A stretch of 64,000 nucleotides of DNA from Cardinium endosymbiont cBtQ1 of Bemisia tabaci (GTDB lineage Bacteria; Bacteroidota; Bacteroidia; Cytophagales; Amoebophilaceae). The DNA lies in NCBI RefSeq assembly GCF_000689375.1, contig NZ_CBQZ010000001.1:248001-312000 (forward strand), given 5' to 3'. A program made the translations under genes and the position numbers. The first letter of the stretch is position 1; the number at the start of each line of letters is the position of its first letter. The notes under the pieces were generated by a model, which saw only the letters and a list, made by a program, of their open reading frames with translations, was not told where the DNA came from and ran no database searches. Of this stretch, positions 10,493 through 20,146 are shown piece by piece.

Positions 10493-11350
10493 ATGTCTAT
10501 TGTATACGCTTTATGTTATCTACTTTCTTTTTTACCGCTTTCTCTATTGTATTGTTTATCAGATTTATGCTATATAATAGTCTACTACCTGATCCGTTAT
10601 AGAAAAAAAGTAGTCGTACAAAATTTAATGCATGCCTTTCCTACTAAAACGGTTCATGAACGTAAACAAATAGAAAAACGATTTTACCGATCTCTATGTG
10701 ATCTACTATTAGAACAAATAAAAGCTTGCACGATAACGTCTCAACAGCTTTTACAACACATTACCCTTGAGGATATAGAAGCTATAGAACAATTCTATAA
10801 GCGAAATCGATCGATTATATTGGTTTCGGGTCATTTTGGCAATTGGGAATGGGCTGCAAACCTCCTTGCATTACAGACATCTTATACCATACATGCAGGC
10901 TATCAACCCTTGCACCATAAAGGCATAGATCGTATGGCACTGCATATAAGAAGCCGTTTTCAACGAAAAGCCATGCCTATGGTTTCCCTATTCAGACATC
11001 TGACTACCTACAAAGGACCTCCTCAGGCTACTACACTTTTAATAGACCAAGCTCCACTTCATAAACGAAACAGTTGCAATACTACCTTCTTAGCCCAACC
11101 GACCACTGTTACCTTAACTGCTGCCAAATTGGCCCAAAAGTATAACCATCCCATTTTTTACATTCAAACAGAGCGAAGCAAACGGGGAAAATATCGAGTA
11201 AGACCTATATTATTAGCAGAAACACCTGCCCAACTACCGGTTCAAGAGATTGCAGAACGTTATACTAAAAAGCTCGAAGCAGATATTCTGCGAAATCCAG
11301 ACTGTTGGCTTTGGTCACATAGAAGATGGAAAAAAAAACATTTTCAGTGA
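10493..11350 (+). CDS. LpxL/HtrB-family lysophospholipid (lipid A) acyltransferase
   Basis: A ~285-aa membrane-associated acyltransferase. It has an N-terminal hydrophobic segment (ALCYLLSFLPLSLLYCLSDL), the catalytic HX4E motif in SGHFGNWEWA, and the downstream DQAP signature typical of LpxL/LpxM-like enzymes. Such enzymes add secondary acyl chains to lipid A; Bacteroidota also use relatives for other aminolipids, so the acceptor is unknown. I chose ATG 10493 over an upstream TTG (10487) because it directly gives MSIVYALCYLL. It ends in TGA, which shows that UGA is a stop codon here. Confidence 0.85.
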   Translation: MSIVYALCYLLSFLPLSLLYCLSDLCYIIVYYLIRYRKKVVVQNLMHAFPTKTVHERKQIEKRFYRSLCDLLLEQIKACTITSQQLLQHITLEDIEAIEQFYKRNRSIILVSGHFGNWEWAANLLALQTSYTIHAGYQPLHHKGIDRMALHIRSRFQRKAMPMVSLFRHLTTYKGPPQATTLLIDQAPLHKRNSCNTTFLAQPTTVTLTAAKLAQKYNHPIFYIQTERSKRGKYRVRPILLAETPAQLPVQEIAERYTKKLEADILRNPDCWLWSHRRWKKKHFQ

Positions 11351-11554
11351 TATCCCAAATGGCTGTAGTTACTCCTCTATGCTATCCTCATGAAATACAA
11401 TAAACCGATCTAGAAAAAAATAGAAATAAGCCCTATCATATATTTGGATATAAATCAGAATTTGCGTACCATTTTCAATACCACAACACTTAATCTTAAT
11501 CCGATTAATTAATCAAATTAACAGCAATTACCTAGAAATAAAAAAAACACCCAT

Positions 11555-12061
11555 ATGCAATTCATAAAAAACAAAACAACCCATACGGTAAAATGGTTGC
11601 TAACCAGTAGCTCCGTGCTAATACTAAATGGCAATGCGTGTACATCGAAGACTCTATCGTCATCTCATCAAAAAGCACTACAACCAGATAGCGCGTATAG
11701 CTCCATTATATCTAGCCCAGAAAAAAAACAAGAAACGATTGAGAAACTCGCTGCGCTAGAAGATGCCTTTAAGAAACTAGAAAGTAATTCTCAAGCAGTA
11801 CGAAGGCTATTATCCCAAGGGATGTCATCTATACCAAATCCACCATTTGATGGAACCTATAACAATCCTATCGATGCAGTACCATCGGACAACAACAAAA
11901 AGGAAGCGATCTATGCAGAGCCTATTGATGCAAATATAAAAGATAACCAGATAAATAAAGATAGGCATATGCAAGATCATTCCTATGCAACCATAGGTAA
12001 AGAGCAGCCTGAAGAACATATCTATGCAGAGATAAATGAAGAGCAGACTACAGAATTGTAA
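11555..12061 (+). CDS. Secreted/lipoprotein-like protein with EPIYA-like tyrosine motifs
   Basis: A 168-aa protein of no family I recognise. It has an N-terminal signal-like segment (WLLTSSSVLILNGNAC, Cys at 29) with a lipobox-like LNGNAC. Residues ~55-88 are predicted helical/coiled coil by eye. The acidic C-terminal third holds three tyrosine motifs: EAIYAEP (117-123), DHSYATI (141-147) and EHIYAEI (154-160). Two of these match the EPIYA pattern (E-x-I-Y-A with acidic residues after it) found in secreted effectors that host kinases phosphorylate. It lies 53 bp upstream of another secreted protein gene. Function is inferred only; the gene itself looks real and intact. Confidence 0.7.
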   Translation: MQFIKNKTTHTVKWLLTSSSVLILNGNACTSKTLSSSHQKALQPDSAYSSIISSPEKKQETIEKLAALEDAFKKLESNSQAVRRLLSQGMSSIPNPPFDGTYNNPIDAVPSDNNKKEAIYAEPIDANIKDNQINKDRHMQDHSYATIGKEQPEEHIYAEINEEQTTEL

Positions 12062-12113
12062 TGGGGAAAAGAAGCGAACGAGTTAGTATACTAAAAACAA
12101 AATAAAAACTATA

Positions 12114-12962
12114 ATGAAATGTTTATTAAGGAAGGCCCTCTTTTGTTGTGCTACACTACTTTTAACAGGACGTTCATGTAAAGAAACGATCCCCTCTAAA
12201 TTTAAAAGTACTAAAAAACCAATGCATAGTGATCGCATATTAAATAACCACCAAGCATGCCAGCAAAATAAATTAAAAGACCAAGCTATCTTAAAAACTA
12301 TAGATATAACGATGCAAGAGGCGTTTGAAATGGAAGCCTGTTTGAAAGAATGCCTCACCAAACTAGGATCATTAGATCATAGAGAAAAGAGAGTGGAATC
12401 ACATAGTACATCGACAATGGCTAAGCATCATGCAGATAATGGTGAAGCGGTTCAATGTTCAAGTAGATCAATCATTCTTGAGAAAACAGAAGCAAAACAA
12501 ATACCAAATATCAGGCCAAGCTCAAAAAGAGAGGCTATAGAACCTATAAAATTGTTTACGTTAGATTTTCAATCAAATGTAGCGAATGTACATAAACATA
12601 TACCCGATATAAAAAAATTGGGTATTGACAAGATGCTAAAGACAATAGAAGATCGTATAAATATGATAATAGACATACGTAAAAAAGATAATGATGGTCA
12701 GTTGACAGATGAACAAAAAGAAAAATTAAGGGACCTAAAAGTTATAGTAAAGAAGGAACACGGTTCATGCTGGAGGGTTATTCAGTTTTATAAGCAAATC
12801 AACGATGATATAAACAACACAAGTGGGAAAATAGGGCAACGTGATTTAGAATCATATTTAAACGAAGCAAAAAGTGAAAATAATGCGTTATCGACATCAA
12901 ACATCATACAAGATATCAATAAACTGATGGATATGATGAAAATAAATAAGCCCCTTGAGTAG
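12114..12962 (+). CDS. Hypothetical secreted lipoprotein-like helical protein
   Basis: A 282-aa protein starting with a short signal segment (MKCLLRKALFCCATLLLTGRSC). The Cys at 22 follows LTGRS, a lipobox-like pattern shared with three other proteins in this window. The rest is hydrophilic and rich in Lys, Glu and Asp. Residues ~175-282 look mostly alpha-helical, with a possible coiled coil around DEQKEKLRDLKVIVKKEH. No enzymatic motif is visible. It follows the EPIYA-like protein on the same strand, probably co-transcribed. Likely lineage-specific and surface- or host-directed; that is inference from the leader only. Confidence 0.65.
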   Translation: MKCLLRKALFCCATLLLTGRSCKETIPSKFKSTKKPMHSDRILNNHQACQQNKLKDQAILKTIDITMQEAFEMEACLKECLTKLGSLDHREKRVESHSTSTMAKHHADNGEAVQCSSRSIILEKTEAKQIPNIRPSSKREAIEPIKLFTLDFQSNVANVHKHIPDIKKLGIDKMLKTIEDRINMIIDIRKKDNDGQLTDEQKEKLRDLKVIVKKEHGSCWRVIQFYKQINDDINNTSGKIGQRDLESYLNEAKSENNALSTSNIIQDINKLMDMMKINKPLE

Positions 12963-13148
12963 CAAAACAAATATAAATATATTTATTTTATTATTTCTGT
13001 GATTCGTATAGGTTTTTATTTTATCTATAGAAATTTAGCAAGTTATGGATTAGAAGAAATGTTTAATCCATCATGCGAACAACTTAAAGATAAAGCAGCA
13101 TAATATAGTATATAGCTATGCTGATTAACCAATAGATAAAAGTGATTT

Positions 13149-14024
13149 ATGGAAAAGATTACGCCCAAAGTAGATTTAGCCTTTAAAAAAATATTTGGAG
13201 TAGAGGAAAATAAAGATCTATTGATTGCTTTGATAAACGCAACGGTTTCAAAAGAAGATCAAGTAGTAGATGTTACGCTATTAAACCCTTATAACCCAAA
13301 AAACTTTAGAACAGATAAACTATCTATCCTAGATATTAAAGCAATTAGTGAAACAGGAAAAAGGTTTAATATAGAAATCCAAATTACTGATGAAGCAGAT
13401 TATGATAAACGAGCTTTGTATTATTGGGCTAAGTTGTATACAGATCAATTAAAGGTTTCTCAGGATTATTCTACGTTAAATAAAGCGATAGGTATTCATA
13501 TACTTAACTTTGTATCTATAACAGATAATCCAAAGTATCATAATATATTCCGTATTACAGAACAAGAGAAGGGATTACCCTATTTGAGGGATTTAGAGTT
13601 ACATACTATAGAGCTAACCAAGTTCAGTAAAGATCCAGAGGAAGATCTAAATAGTTTATTGAAAAAGATCAAAACTTCTTTAGATATTTGGACTGCCTTT
13701 CTTACGCGTCATGATTTGCTGAATAAGGATAACTTACCAGGACCGTTGGCCATCCATACCCTGAAAAAAGCATTACACGTTTTAGATACGCTAAACTTGA
13801 CGGATGAAGAAAGAATGGCTTATGAAGATCACTTGAAATGGTTGAGAATAGAAGCCAATACAGTAGAAAAATATAGAAGAGAAGGTGAACAAAAAGGTAG
13901 ACAAGAGGGAGAAAAAGAGAAAGCTCTTTCTATAGCTAGGGCTATGCTTCTAAAAGGCTACTCTATGGAAGAGATTACGATTCTTACTGGCTTATCTAAC
14001 TCTGATATTCAATCTATTGTATAA
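13149..14024 (+). CDS. Rpn-family PD-(D/E)XK nuclease (recombination-promoting / 'transposase' PDDEXK_2)
   Basis: A 291-aa protein beginning MEKITPKVDLAFKKIFGVEENKD, the hallmark of the Rpn/PDDEXK_2 family. The nuclease core is visible: LSILDIKA (Asp) and RFNIEIQI (E-x-Q) around residues 60-80, then RALYYWAKLY. The C terminus has the charged KGRQEGEKEKAL stretch followed by a small helical MLLKGYSMEEITILTGLS segment typical of the family. Rpn proteins are DNA endonucleases able to promote recA-independent recombination; they are often in many copies in intracellular Bacteroidota. No inverted repeats surround it, so I treat it as a gene, not an IS. Confidence 0.85.
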   Translation: MEKITPKVDLAFKKIFGVEENKDLLIALINATVSKEDQVVDVTLLNPYNPKNFRTDKLSILDIKAISETGKRFNIEIQITDEADYDKRALYYWAKLYTDQLKVSQDYSTLNKAIGIHILNFVSITDNPKYHNIFRITEQEKGLPYLRDLELHTIELTKFSKDPEEDLNSLLKKIKTSLDIWTAFLTRHDLLNKDNLPGPLAIHTLKKALHVLDTLNLTDEERMAYEDHLKWLRIEANTVEKYRREGEQKGRQEGEKEKALSIARAMLLKGYSMEEITILTGLSNSDIQSIV

Positions 14025-14033
14025 ATTATAGAC

Positions 14034-14092
14034 AATAAGATAGGCTATAATAAATAATAGTCTTGCTCATCTGTTTGAGCAACGCTTATCTA
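14034..14092 (+). mobile_element. Relic of the TCGGC-type IS transposase 5' end
   Basis: The text just left of the IS at 14093 (ctgtttgagcaacgcttatc and ~40 bases before it) matches the start of that IS's own transposase gene with many small changes. It is a short remnant of an older copy into which the newer copy inserted, in the same orientation. Confidence 0.55.
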
Positions 14093-15454
14093 GTCGGCCC
14101 TGAAATACCATATAATTATTTGTTAATCAGCAAATAAATGGTTAAATTTATATATGGTTAATAACCAGTTTTTAGGTTGTTTTGTATAAAAAGCTTGCAA
14201 AATAAGGATGAAATCTAAGAAAATAAATAATAGCCTTGAGCGTTTGTTTGAGCAACGCTTATCTAGTTTTCTCAACCCGAAACATCCATTATTCCAGTTA
14301 TCTGATTCGATTCCTTTTCACTCCTTATCATCAGATTTAGACCGCGGTTTTAGCTATGGACCTGGTCAACCTCCTTTGCCTATTCGTTTAATTATAGGTC
14401 TTCTCATTATCAGTCATATGTATAATATTTCTGATGAACAAGTAGTGGTTAGATGGGTAGAAAACCCTTATTGGCAATACTTTTGTGGATATGATTATTT
14501 TCAGTTTAAGATGCCTTGTAACCCCAGTTCATTGACCCGTTGGCGCCATAGATTAGGTCAAGAAGGTCTCAATAAGATTTTATCTATGACTATAGACTTA
14601 GCGCTAAAAAAAAAGTACTGACCCGAAAAGAACTTGAAAAAGTTATAGCTGATACTACTGTAATGGAGAAAAATATCCGTTACCCAACTGACTCTTCTTT
14701 GCTTAATAAATCCAGAGAAAAATTGGTCAGTATAGCCAAGAAAACAGGTATTAAACTGCGTCAAACTTATCAGCGTTTAGGTCTATCTATCAAACGTAAA
14801 GTTGATTGCTATGCTCATGCTAAACAGTATAAACGTTTATCTAAAGGCATTAAAACATTAAAAACCTATCTTGGTAGAGTAGTCAGAGATGTAGAACGTT
14901 CTATACAATCCTCTGATGATCTAATACGGAATCAATTTACCAATCTACTATCTATAAGTAAAAAACTTATAAACCAATACAAAAAAAGTAAAGATAAAAT
15001 TTATAGCATCCATGAACCATCCGTCTACTGTGTAAGTAAAGGTAAGTCTAAACATCCTTATGAGTTTGGTTGCAAGGTACAATTTACAGTAACGCATAAA
15101 AAAGGTTTAATTGTTTCAACAGAAGCAATACATCCTAATGCTTACGATGGCCATACTTTGCAGAAGAGTTTATTACAAGCCGAGCAATTATCTGGTACCA
15201 AAGTAAAGTATGCTTTTGTAGATAAAGCCTACCGGGGTAATAATATACCTGTTAGTGAATGTAATATATTTATAAGTGGTTCTAAAAGGGGAATAACGCC
15301 TGCTACTAAAAAAAGCTAATAAAAAGAAGATCTTCTATTGAACCGCATATTGGTCATATGAAATCCGATGGTAAATTATCTGTTAACTATTTGAAAGGTA
15401 TTCTAGATAGTGTCGTCATGAAATATTTTGTATATTAGGTTTGTAGTTCGTATT

Positions 15455-16457
15455 AACGTCAGTTTTGGATTAGAAATTAAGAAAAGAGTATAAAAAGCTC
15501 CTTTGTGTTTTAAATTTGTGGGATTGAAAAATAATCATAAAAACCAAAGGAGCCGGATATGAATGTATCAAAATTAGTTGAAATATATTACGCTGTTGAT
15601 GAATTTCTTATAAAATTTATGCCTTATATGGAATCACATTTGTTACCTACTTCAGATAGAAAACCTACTAGAACATGTTCACTGATTTTGAGCGAAATAA
15701 TGACAATATTAATTGCTTTTCATGTAATTGGCTTTAGAAATTTTAAGTTGTATTATATTCATTTACAACAATTTCATTCTAATGACTTTTGTCAAGTTAG
15801 TAAGCTATAGTAGATTTATATCCCTAGTTCAAAGAACAGTAGTTCCATTTTACTTTTTTTCTTCAAAGTCTTTCTAAAACGAGAACAGGCTGTTATTTTA
15901 TGGATTCAACCGCTATAAAGGTTTGTAATATAAAAAGAGCTTATGCTCATAAAGTATTTAAGACAATTGCTAGTAAAGGTAAAACTACTACTGGATGGTT
16001 TTACGGAATCAAATTAAACTTGATTGTCAATGATTTAGGAGAAATTATGAATTTTTCTCTTACTACAGGTAAGTCCAATGATAGATGGCCAGTAGAAAAC
16101 TTATGTAAAAATTTGATCGGAAAAGTATTTGCTGATAAAGGCTACTTGAGTAAAGAATTATTTGAAAAACTTATGGGAAAAGGCATAGAACTGATTACTC
16201 AAATCAGAAAAAATATGAAAAATGCTTTCATGCCTATCTGGGATAGGCTAATGCTTCGAAAGAGATCTATCATTGAAACCATTATCGATCAGCTTAAAAA
16301 TATTAGTCAGATAGAACACTCCAGGCATAGAAGTATACCTAATTTTATTGTCAATTTAATAGCTGGTATTACAGCTTATTCACTAAAAGAGAAAAAACCG
16401 GCTATAGATAATATATATACAACTGGTTTACAATAAGTCTAATCCGAAACTCACGTT
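15455..16457 (+). mobile_element. IS982-family element, copy 2
   Basis: A full-length IS982 copy (1003 bp, same ends as copies 1 and 3) lying between the left end and the start codon of the IS427-like element. Flanks share TATT on both sides, consistent with a short target duplication. Confidence 0.85.
15559..16436 (+). pseudogene. IS982-family transposase, two frameshifts
   Basis: Read in pieces 15559-15810 and 15900-16436. Against copies 1 and 3, there is one extra T in TTTTGTCAAGTTAG (~15798) and one extra T in the CTTCAAAG stretch (~15862). The C-terminal 178 aa (MDSTAIKVCNIKRAYAHKVF onward) is uninterrupted and holds the full DDE set, including the region that is frameshifted in copy 1. 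Confidence 0.85.
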
Positions 16458-16498
16458 TATTATATTTTTAGATTAATAAGATCAATTATATTCCTAAG

Positions 16499-17262
16499 AT
16501 GTCTAAATGGATTCACCGTCATGATATTTCAGACAAAGTATGGTCTATTTTATCACCTCTACTTCCAGGTCAACAAGGAGGTTGGGGAGCTGTTGCCAAA
16601 GATAATAGGCTGTTTATTAATGCAGTATTTTGGATTTTACGTACAGGATCTCCTTGGCGTGATCTTCCATCTAGCTATGGGGATTGGAAAAACACCCATC
16701 GTAGATTTTCTCGCTGGAGAGATAATGGTATATGGGAAAGGATCTTAGAGAGACTAATTAATAATCCTGATTTTAAATGGCTTATGATTGATTCTACTTA
16801 TATAAAAGTACATATGCATGGAACGGGTGCGAAAGGAGGAAACCAATTTATGAGTCGAACAAAAGGGGGCTTAATACGAAGCTACATTTGGCCGTGGATG
16901 CGTCTGGTATGCCGGTCAGAGCTATTATCACAGAAGGTACCAGAGCTGATTGTAGCCAATCTACATATCTTATTGAAGGGATAACTCCAAAGCATTTGTT
17001 AGCAGACCGAGCCTATGATACCGATAAAATCATTAAATATGCTAGAGAAAAAGGTATTGTTCCTGTTATCCCTCCCAAAAAAAACAGAAAAATAAAGCGT
17101 GATTTTGACAAAAATCTATATAAATTCCGACATCTTGTTGAAAATATGTTTCTCAAAATTAAGCAATGGAGAGGAATCTCCACTAGGTATGCAAAAAACA
17201 CAGCATCATTCTTGGCAGCTGTCCAAATTAGATGTATCCATCTATGGGCTAACTTCTTATGA
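16499..17262 (+). pseudogene. IS427-like transposase, frameshifted
   Basis: IS5-superfamily transposase with the IS427-group N terminus (MSKWIHRHDISDKVWSIL, then RTGSPWRDLPSSYGDWKN) and WLMIDSTYIKVH carrying the first Asp. The first piece (161 aa) goes out of frame near 16875, where TTAATACG replaces the expected TTAAATACG (LNTKLHLAVDASG). The second piece (16888-17262) carries HLLADRAYDTD and FRHLVENMFLKIKQWRG with the last two catalytic residues. Some IS5-type transposases use programmed frameshifting, but no slippery run is visible at this point, so I call it a mutation. Confidence 0.8.
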
Positions 17263-17520
17263 CGACACTATATAGGAGATAAACTTAACGTTATTTTATG
17301 TGCTATTGCTCATAACCTACGACTGATTACAAGAAAGTTATTCTTAACACACTCACAATCACATAAATTAAAACCTATATAATTAAAATTCTTAATCCAA
17401 AACCAGTTATACCTATATCTTGGGTAGGAAAAATAGAGCGCCTGCTAAACCATAAATATTGTAAAAAAAGATCCATTCAATAAATTTATTCAAAAATAAT
17501 ATTTCAGGGCCGACTAATTT

Positions 17521-17637
17521 AACATCAACATTAGTTCCTTTGTTAATTTGGTTTTTATTTTCAACTTAAAATTTAAAAGACAAAGGAGCTTTTTAAACAT
17601 ATTTTTTCATAAGCTAATCCCGAGTTGAGGTTAGTTT
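17521..17637 (-). mobile_element. IS982-type end relic
   Basis: This stretch, right after IS copy A, aligns with the upstream leader and terminal repeat of IS982 (shared ttaaaagacaaaggagcttt block and an AACCTCAACTCGGGATTAG end on the minus strand). It is diverged and holds no coding sequence. Confidence 0.5.
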
Positions 17638-17672
17638 AGATTAAATCTTGCGTTCTACATATTAATCAATAC

Positions 17673-19673
17673 ATGTTAACCGCTACTGTGTTACCACTCT
17701 TCCGCCTCATATGTTTTTATATAGGTGGCATTATATTGGCTATCTATTACCCAACAGACTTATTTACTACACTTTTGCTTTTGCTGACACTGGGTGTACT
17801 ATATTGGATGGCTGCGCTACATGTTCGTGTCACTACTTTTAAATGGTTAAACTTTATAGGACTACTGCTTATTTTTTTAGTAGGCTATAGCAATCTATTG
17901 TTACAGACCGCACAACAAAGAAAAGCAATGCGGTGGATGGAGGTTCACCAAGAGATAGAAGGGTATACCGTTTGTATTAAAAAAGTGTATGCTCCATTTA
18001 GATGTAAAGCCTTTATAACCCATATAAAAGACCATTCCGGTTGGCACAATAGTAGGGGATCTATACAATTGTATTTTTCTAAATCATCTGATTATATTCC
18101 TAAACAAAGAGATAAGTTACTAATTCATGGGAGACCCGATCGGATTCTATTACTTGATCGCATCCAACTAGAAAAGGATGATAGCGCCTTCTATCATCCT
18201 TTTAGACATCGTCATATTTTAAAACAGATCGATCGAGATTTTAAGGTACTAACTACCGAGGTATTCAATCAAGATGGTAACTGGAGGGCTATGATCATAG
18301 AATGGTGTAGTAAAAGACTCCACGAGCAACTACAAGACGATCAAGCCATCGCACTCATCTCCGCGCTTCTATGGGGTGCAAAAGAAACTTTAGATCCAGG
18401 ATTACAAAAAGCCTATGCCGATACAGGTACCATTCATGTATTGGCCATTTCTGGGTTGCATGTAGGTATGTTGTACATGCTGCTAAAAATTATTTTTAAA
18501 TATATATGTAGGTATGTAAGCTTTTTTATCCTACCAGATCTTTGTACACTTCTCTTGCTTTGGCTATATAGTTGGCTTTGTCATTTTGCACCACCCATAC
18601 TGCGTGCAACGATTATGATTACTATTGCTAGAATAGGCTTACTAAGCGGTAGAGGATCTAATCGTTACAATGGATTATTTGCTTCTGCTTTTGTCTTATT
18701 ATTATGGGATCCATCTTTATTATTCAACTGCGCATTTCAACTTTCCTACTTGGCAACGATAGGCATACTGTATCTCCAGCCTCTGCTCCATCGCCTTATA
18801 ATACTTGAACATTATTGCCTACGGCAAATATGGACGGCTACTACCTTATCTATTACGGCACAAGTGAGTACATTACCACTGATTCTATATTACTTTAAGC
18901 AGTTTCCGCTTTATTTTATTATTGCCAATTGGCTGGTCGTACCTGCTATTTTTGCCATTCTAATGGTTGGTTTGGCATTTTTAGTAAGTAGTCATTGCCC
19001 TATCCTTAATACATTACTTGGTTTTACCCTTGAAAAATTAATTTTTACAACCAATGCACTGGTCTATTGGTTGGCAAAATGGCCCATGGGTACGCTTACA
19101 TTCTGCTATACAAATAGGCGGACTGTTTGCCTACTGTATATTGTGCTGCTTTCGATTTGGCTTTTCTTTCAATATAAAAATCTTATATATCTTATTATAA
19201 CCAGCCTTTGCGCAACATTATATAGTGTATACCATATCAAAACAATTATAGCAGCCCAAAAAAAATGTAAGATAACTTGCTACAACAATCATCAACTATC
19301 TTTTACTTTAAAAGATGGGATCAGATCGTTACGCCATGATGAGCCACCATCCAACAACAGTATATTACAGCATTATACTGCGGGTATCATAGCTACTTGG
19401 TACAAAAAAGTAATCCTTACCCTTCATACCATTCCGTCTGATTGGCACGGATGGCGTGGGGCTAAGCTGGACGTAGACTACCTATTGATAGATGAAAACC
19501 TACTTCATAATATGGCCATTATACTTAAAGTATGGCGTGTTAAAAACTTGGTCATCTATACCAAACAAGCCAATCCATTGCGTTACTACCCAAAGATCAA
19601 AAAATTAGATATACCATTTATTTTTCTAAAGCCAGGTAGTAAAAAAGCTTTAACCTGGTCTAAAAATTTATAG
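17673..19673 (+). CDS. comEC: ComEC/Rec2-family DNA uptake channel protein
   Basis: A 666-aa polytopic membrane protein. Two N-terminal helices precede a DUF4131-like soluble region (~residues 60-200), then the competence domain with the diagnostic HVLAISGLHVGMLYML near residue 255 and about eight further helices (~260-520). A soluble C-terminal tail of ~140 aa follows. ComEC forms the inner-membrane channel for single-stranded DNA uptake in natural transformation. Retention of an intact copy in an intracellular lineage is notable. Start ATG 17673 gives a hydrophobic N terminus as expected. Confidence 0.9.
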   Translation: MLTATVLPLFRLICFYIGGIILAIYYPTDLFTTLLLLLTLGVLYWMAALHVRVTTFKWLNFIGLLLIFLVGYSNLLLQTAQQRKAMRWMEVHQEIEGYTVCIKKVYAPFRCKAFITHIKDHSGWHNSRGSIQLYFSKSSDYIPKQRDKLLIHGRPDRILLLDRIQLEKDDSAFYHPFRHRHILKQIDRDFKVLTTEVFNQDGNWRAMIIEWCSKRLHEQLQDDQAIALISALLWGAKETLDPGLQKAYADTGTIHVLAISGLHVGMLYMLLKIIFKYICRYVSFFILPDLCTLLLLWLYSWLCHFAPPILRATIMITIARIGLLSGRGSNRYNGLFASAFVLLLWDPSLLFNCAFQLSYLATIGILYLQPLLHRLIILEHYCLRQIWTATTLSITAQVSTLPLILYYFKQFPLYFIIANWLVVPAIFAILMVGLAFLVSSHCPILNTLLGFTLEKLIFTTNALVYWLAKWPMGTLTFCYTNRRTVCLLYIVLLSIWLFFQYKNLIYLIITSLCATLYSVYHIKTIIAAQKKCKITCYNNHQLSFTLKDGIRSLRHDEPPSNNSILQHYTAGIIATWYKKVILTLHTIPSDWHGWRGAKLDVDYLLIDENLLHNMAIILKVWRVKNLVIYTKQANPLRYYPKIKKLDIPFIFLKPGSKKALTWSKNL

Positions 19674-19809
19674 TGGGCCATAACGCATATGGCCTTACCT
19701 TCAGGAGGTTAGCCAAACTGAAGCCAATAAATTTTCTTAACTATACCCAATATAAGGACTTTTGCTTTCCGAATCGTCCCTCCAGATCAACAGCCATCTT
19801 ACCTGGTTG

Positions 19810-20112
19810 CTACTGGTTTTTTTGTTCTAGTTCCGTTGCAAGCAAGTCCAATTCTTTTAAAATCTCTTGGGCAGCAGTAACTACATCCGTAATCACTTCT
19901 TTGCCACTGGTTTTAGCTTTGTTAGCTATATCATTTTTATCCCTTACGACCTTTAGAATAAAAGCTTGCAACTTTCTTTTGCATGATTTTAAGTTGTATA
20001 TCATACCGTCCCTAGCTACTGATCCTTTTGTAGGTGCAGAAAGAATGCCTACAAAAGCACCTAAGCAAAAACCTAAGCCAAGGATGACTAAATTTTCAGT
20101 TCTTTTTACCAT
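19810..20112 (-). CDS. YtxH-domain small membrane protein
   Basis: A 100-aa protein beginning MVKRTENLVILGLGFCLGAFVGILSAPTKGS, a single membrane helix followed by the short 'APTKG' turn typical of YtxH-like proteins, then a charged helical tail. The family is widespread in Bacteroidota and has no settled function (envelope stress or structural roles proposed). It starts 34 bp after nusB on the same strand and is probably co-transcribed with it. Confidence 0.75.
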   Translation of the reverse strand: MVKRTENLVILGLGFCLGAFVGILSAPTKGSVARDGMIYNLKSCKRKLQAFILKVVRDKNDIANKAKTSGKEVITDVVTAAQEILKELDLLATELEQKNQ

Positions 20113-20146
20113 GACTGGATCATTTAAATGGTTGAATATTTTATTT

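Larger units (their letters stand above)
15406..17272 (+). mobile_element. IS427-like IS5-family element inserted in copy A
   Basis: Inverted ends ATAGTGTCGTCAT (15407) and ATGACGACACTAT (17271) flank the insert, with a TA duplication (15404-15405 and 17273-17274). Comparison with uninterrupted copy B (ATTCTAGGAGATAAAC) shows exactly where it entered. It was itself entered by IS982 copy 2 in its leader, upstream of its transposase start. Confidence 0.82.
14208..17382 (+). pseudogene. IS5-family transposase of copy A, broken by frameshifts and an IS insertion
   Basis: The N-terminal piece (14208-14621, 137 aa; RLIIGLLIISHMYNISDEQV, WVENPYWQYFCG) ends early because an A9 run with a missing base gives a stop. 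The middle piece (14663-15319) carries the tyrosine/lysine-rich linker, KHPYEFGCKVQFTV and FVDKAYRG with a catalytic Asp. Another indel (GCT ACT AAA) stops it. The last part (IEPHIGHMKSDGKLS with the catalytic Glu) is cut at 15405 by another IS and resumes at 17275 as GDKLNVILCAIAHNLRLITRKL. Intact length by comparison is roughly 430 aa. Not functional as it stands. Confidence 0.85.
14093..17514 (+). mobile_element. TCGGC-type IS5-family element, copy A, interrupted by two nested IS
   Basis: Ends are the inverted repeat GTCGGCCCTGAAATA / TATTTCAGGGCCGAC shared with copies at 30365, 44124 and 47790. Without the 1.87-kb insert at 15406-17272 its length equals the ~1.55 kb of the others. The left flank TATCTA and right flank TAATTT do not match, unlike copies B and C, so this copy has probably recombined or lost one flank. 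Confidence 0.85.

Noticed and set aside
13020-13103. Short open tail (YGLEEMFNPSCEQLKDKAA) before the Rpn gene
   Set aside because: Too short and without a recognised family or start; cannot be supported as a feature.
16860-16890. Programmed frameshift in the IS427-like transposase
   Set aside because: No slippery run at the shift; a single missing A (TTAAATACG to TTAATACG) accounts for it.
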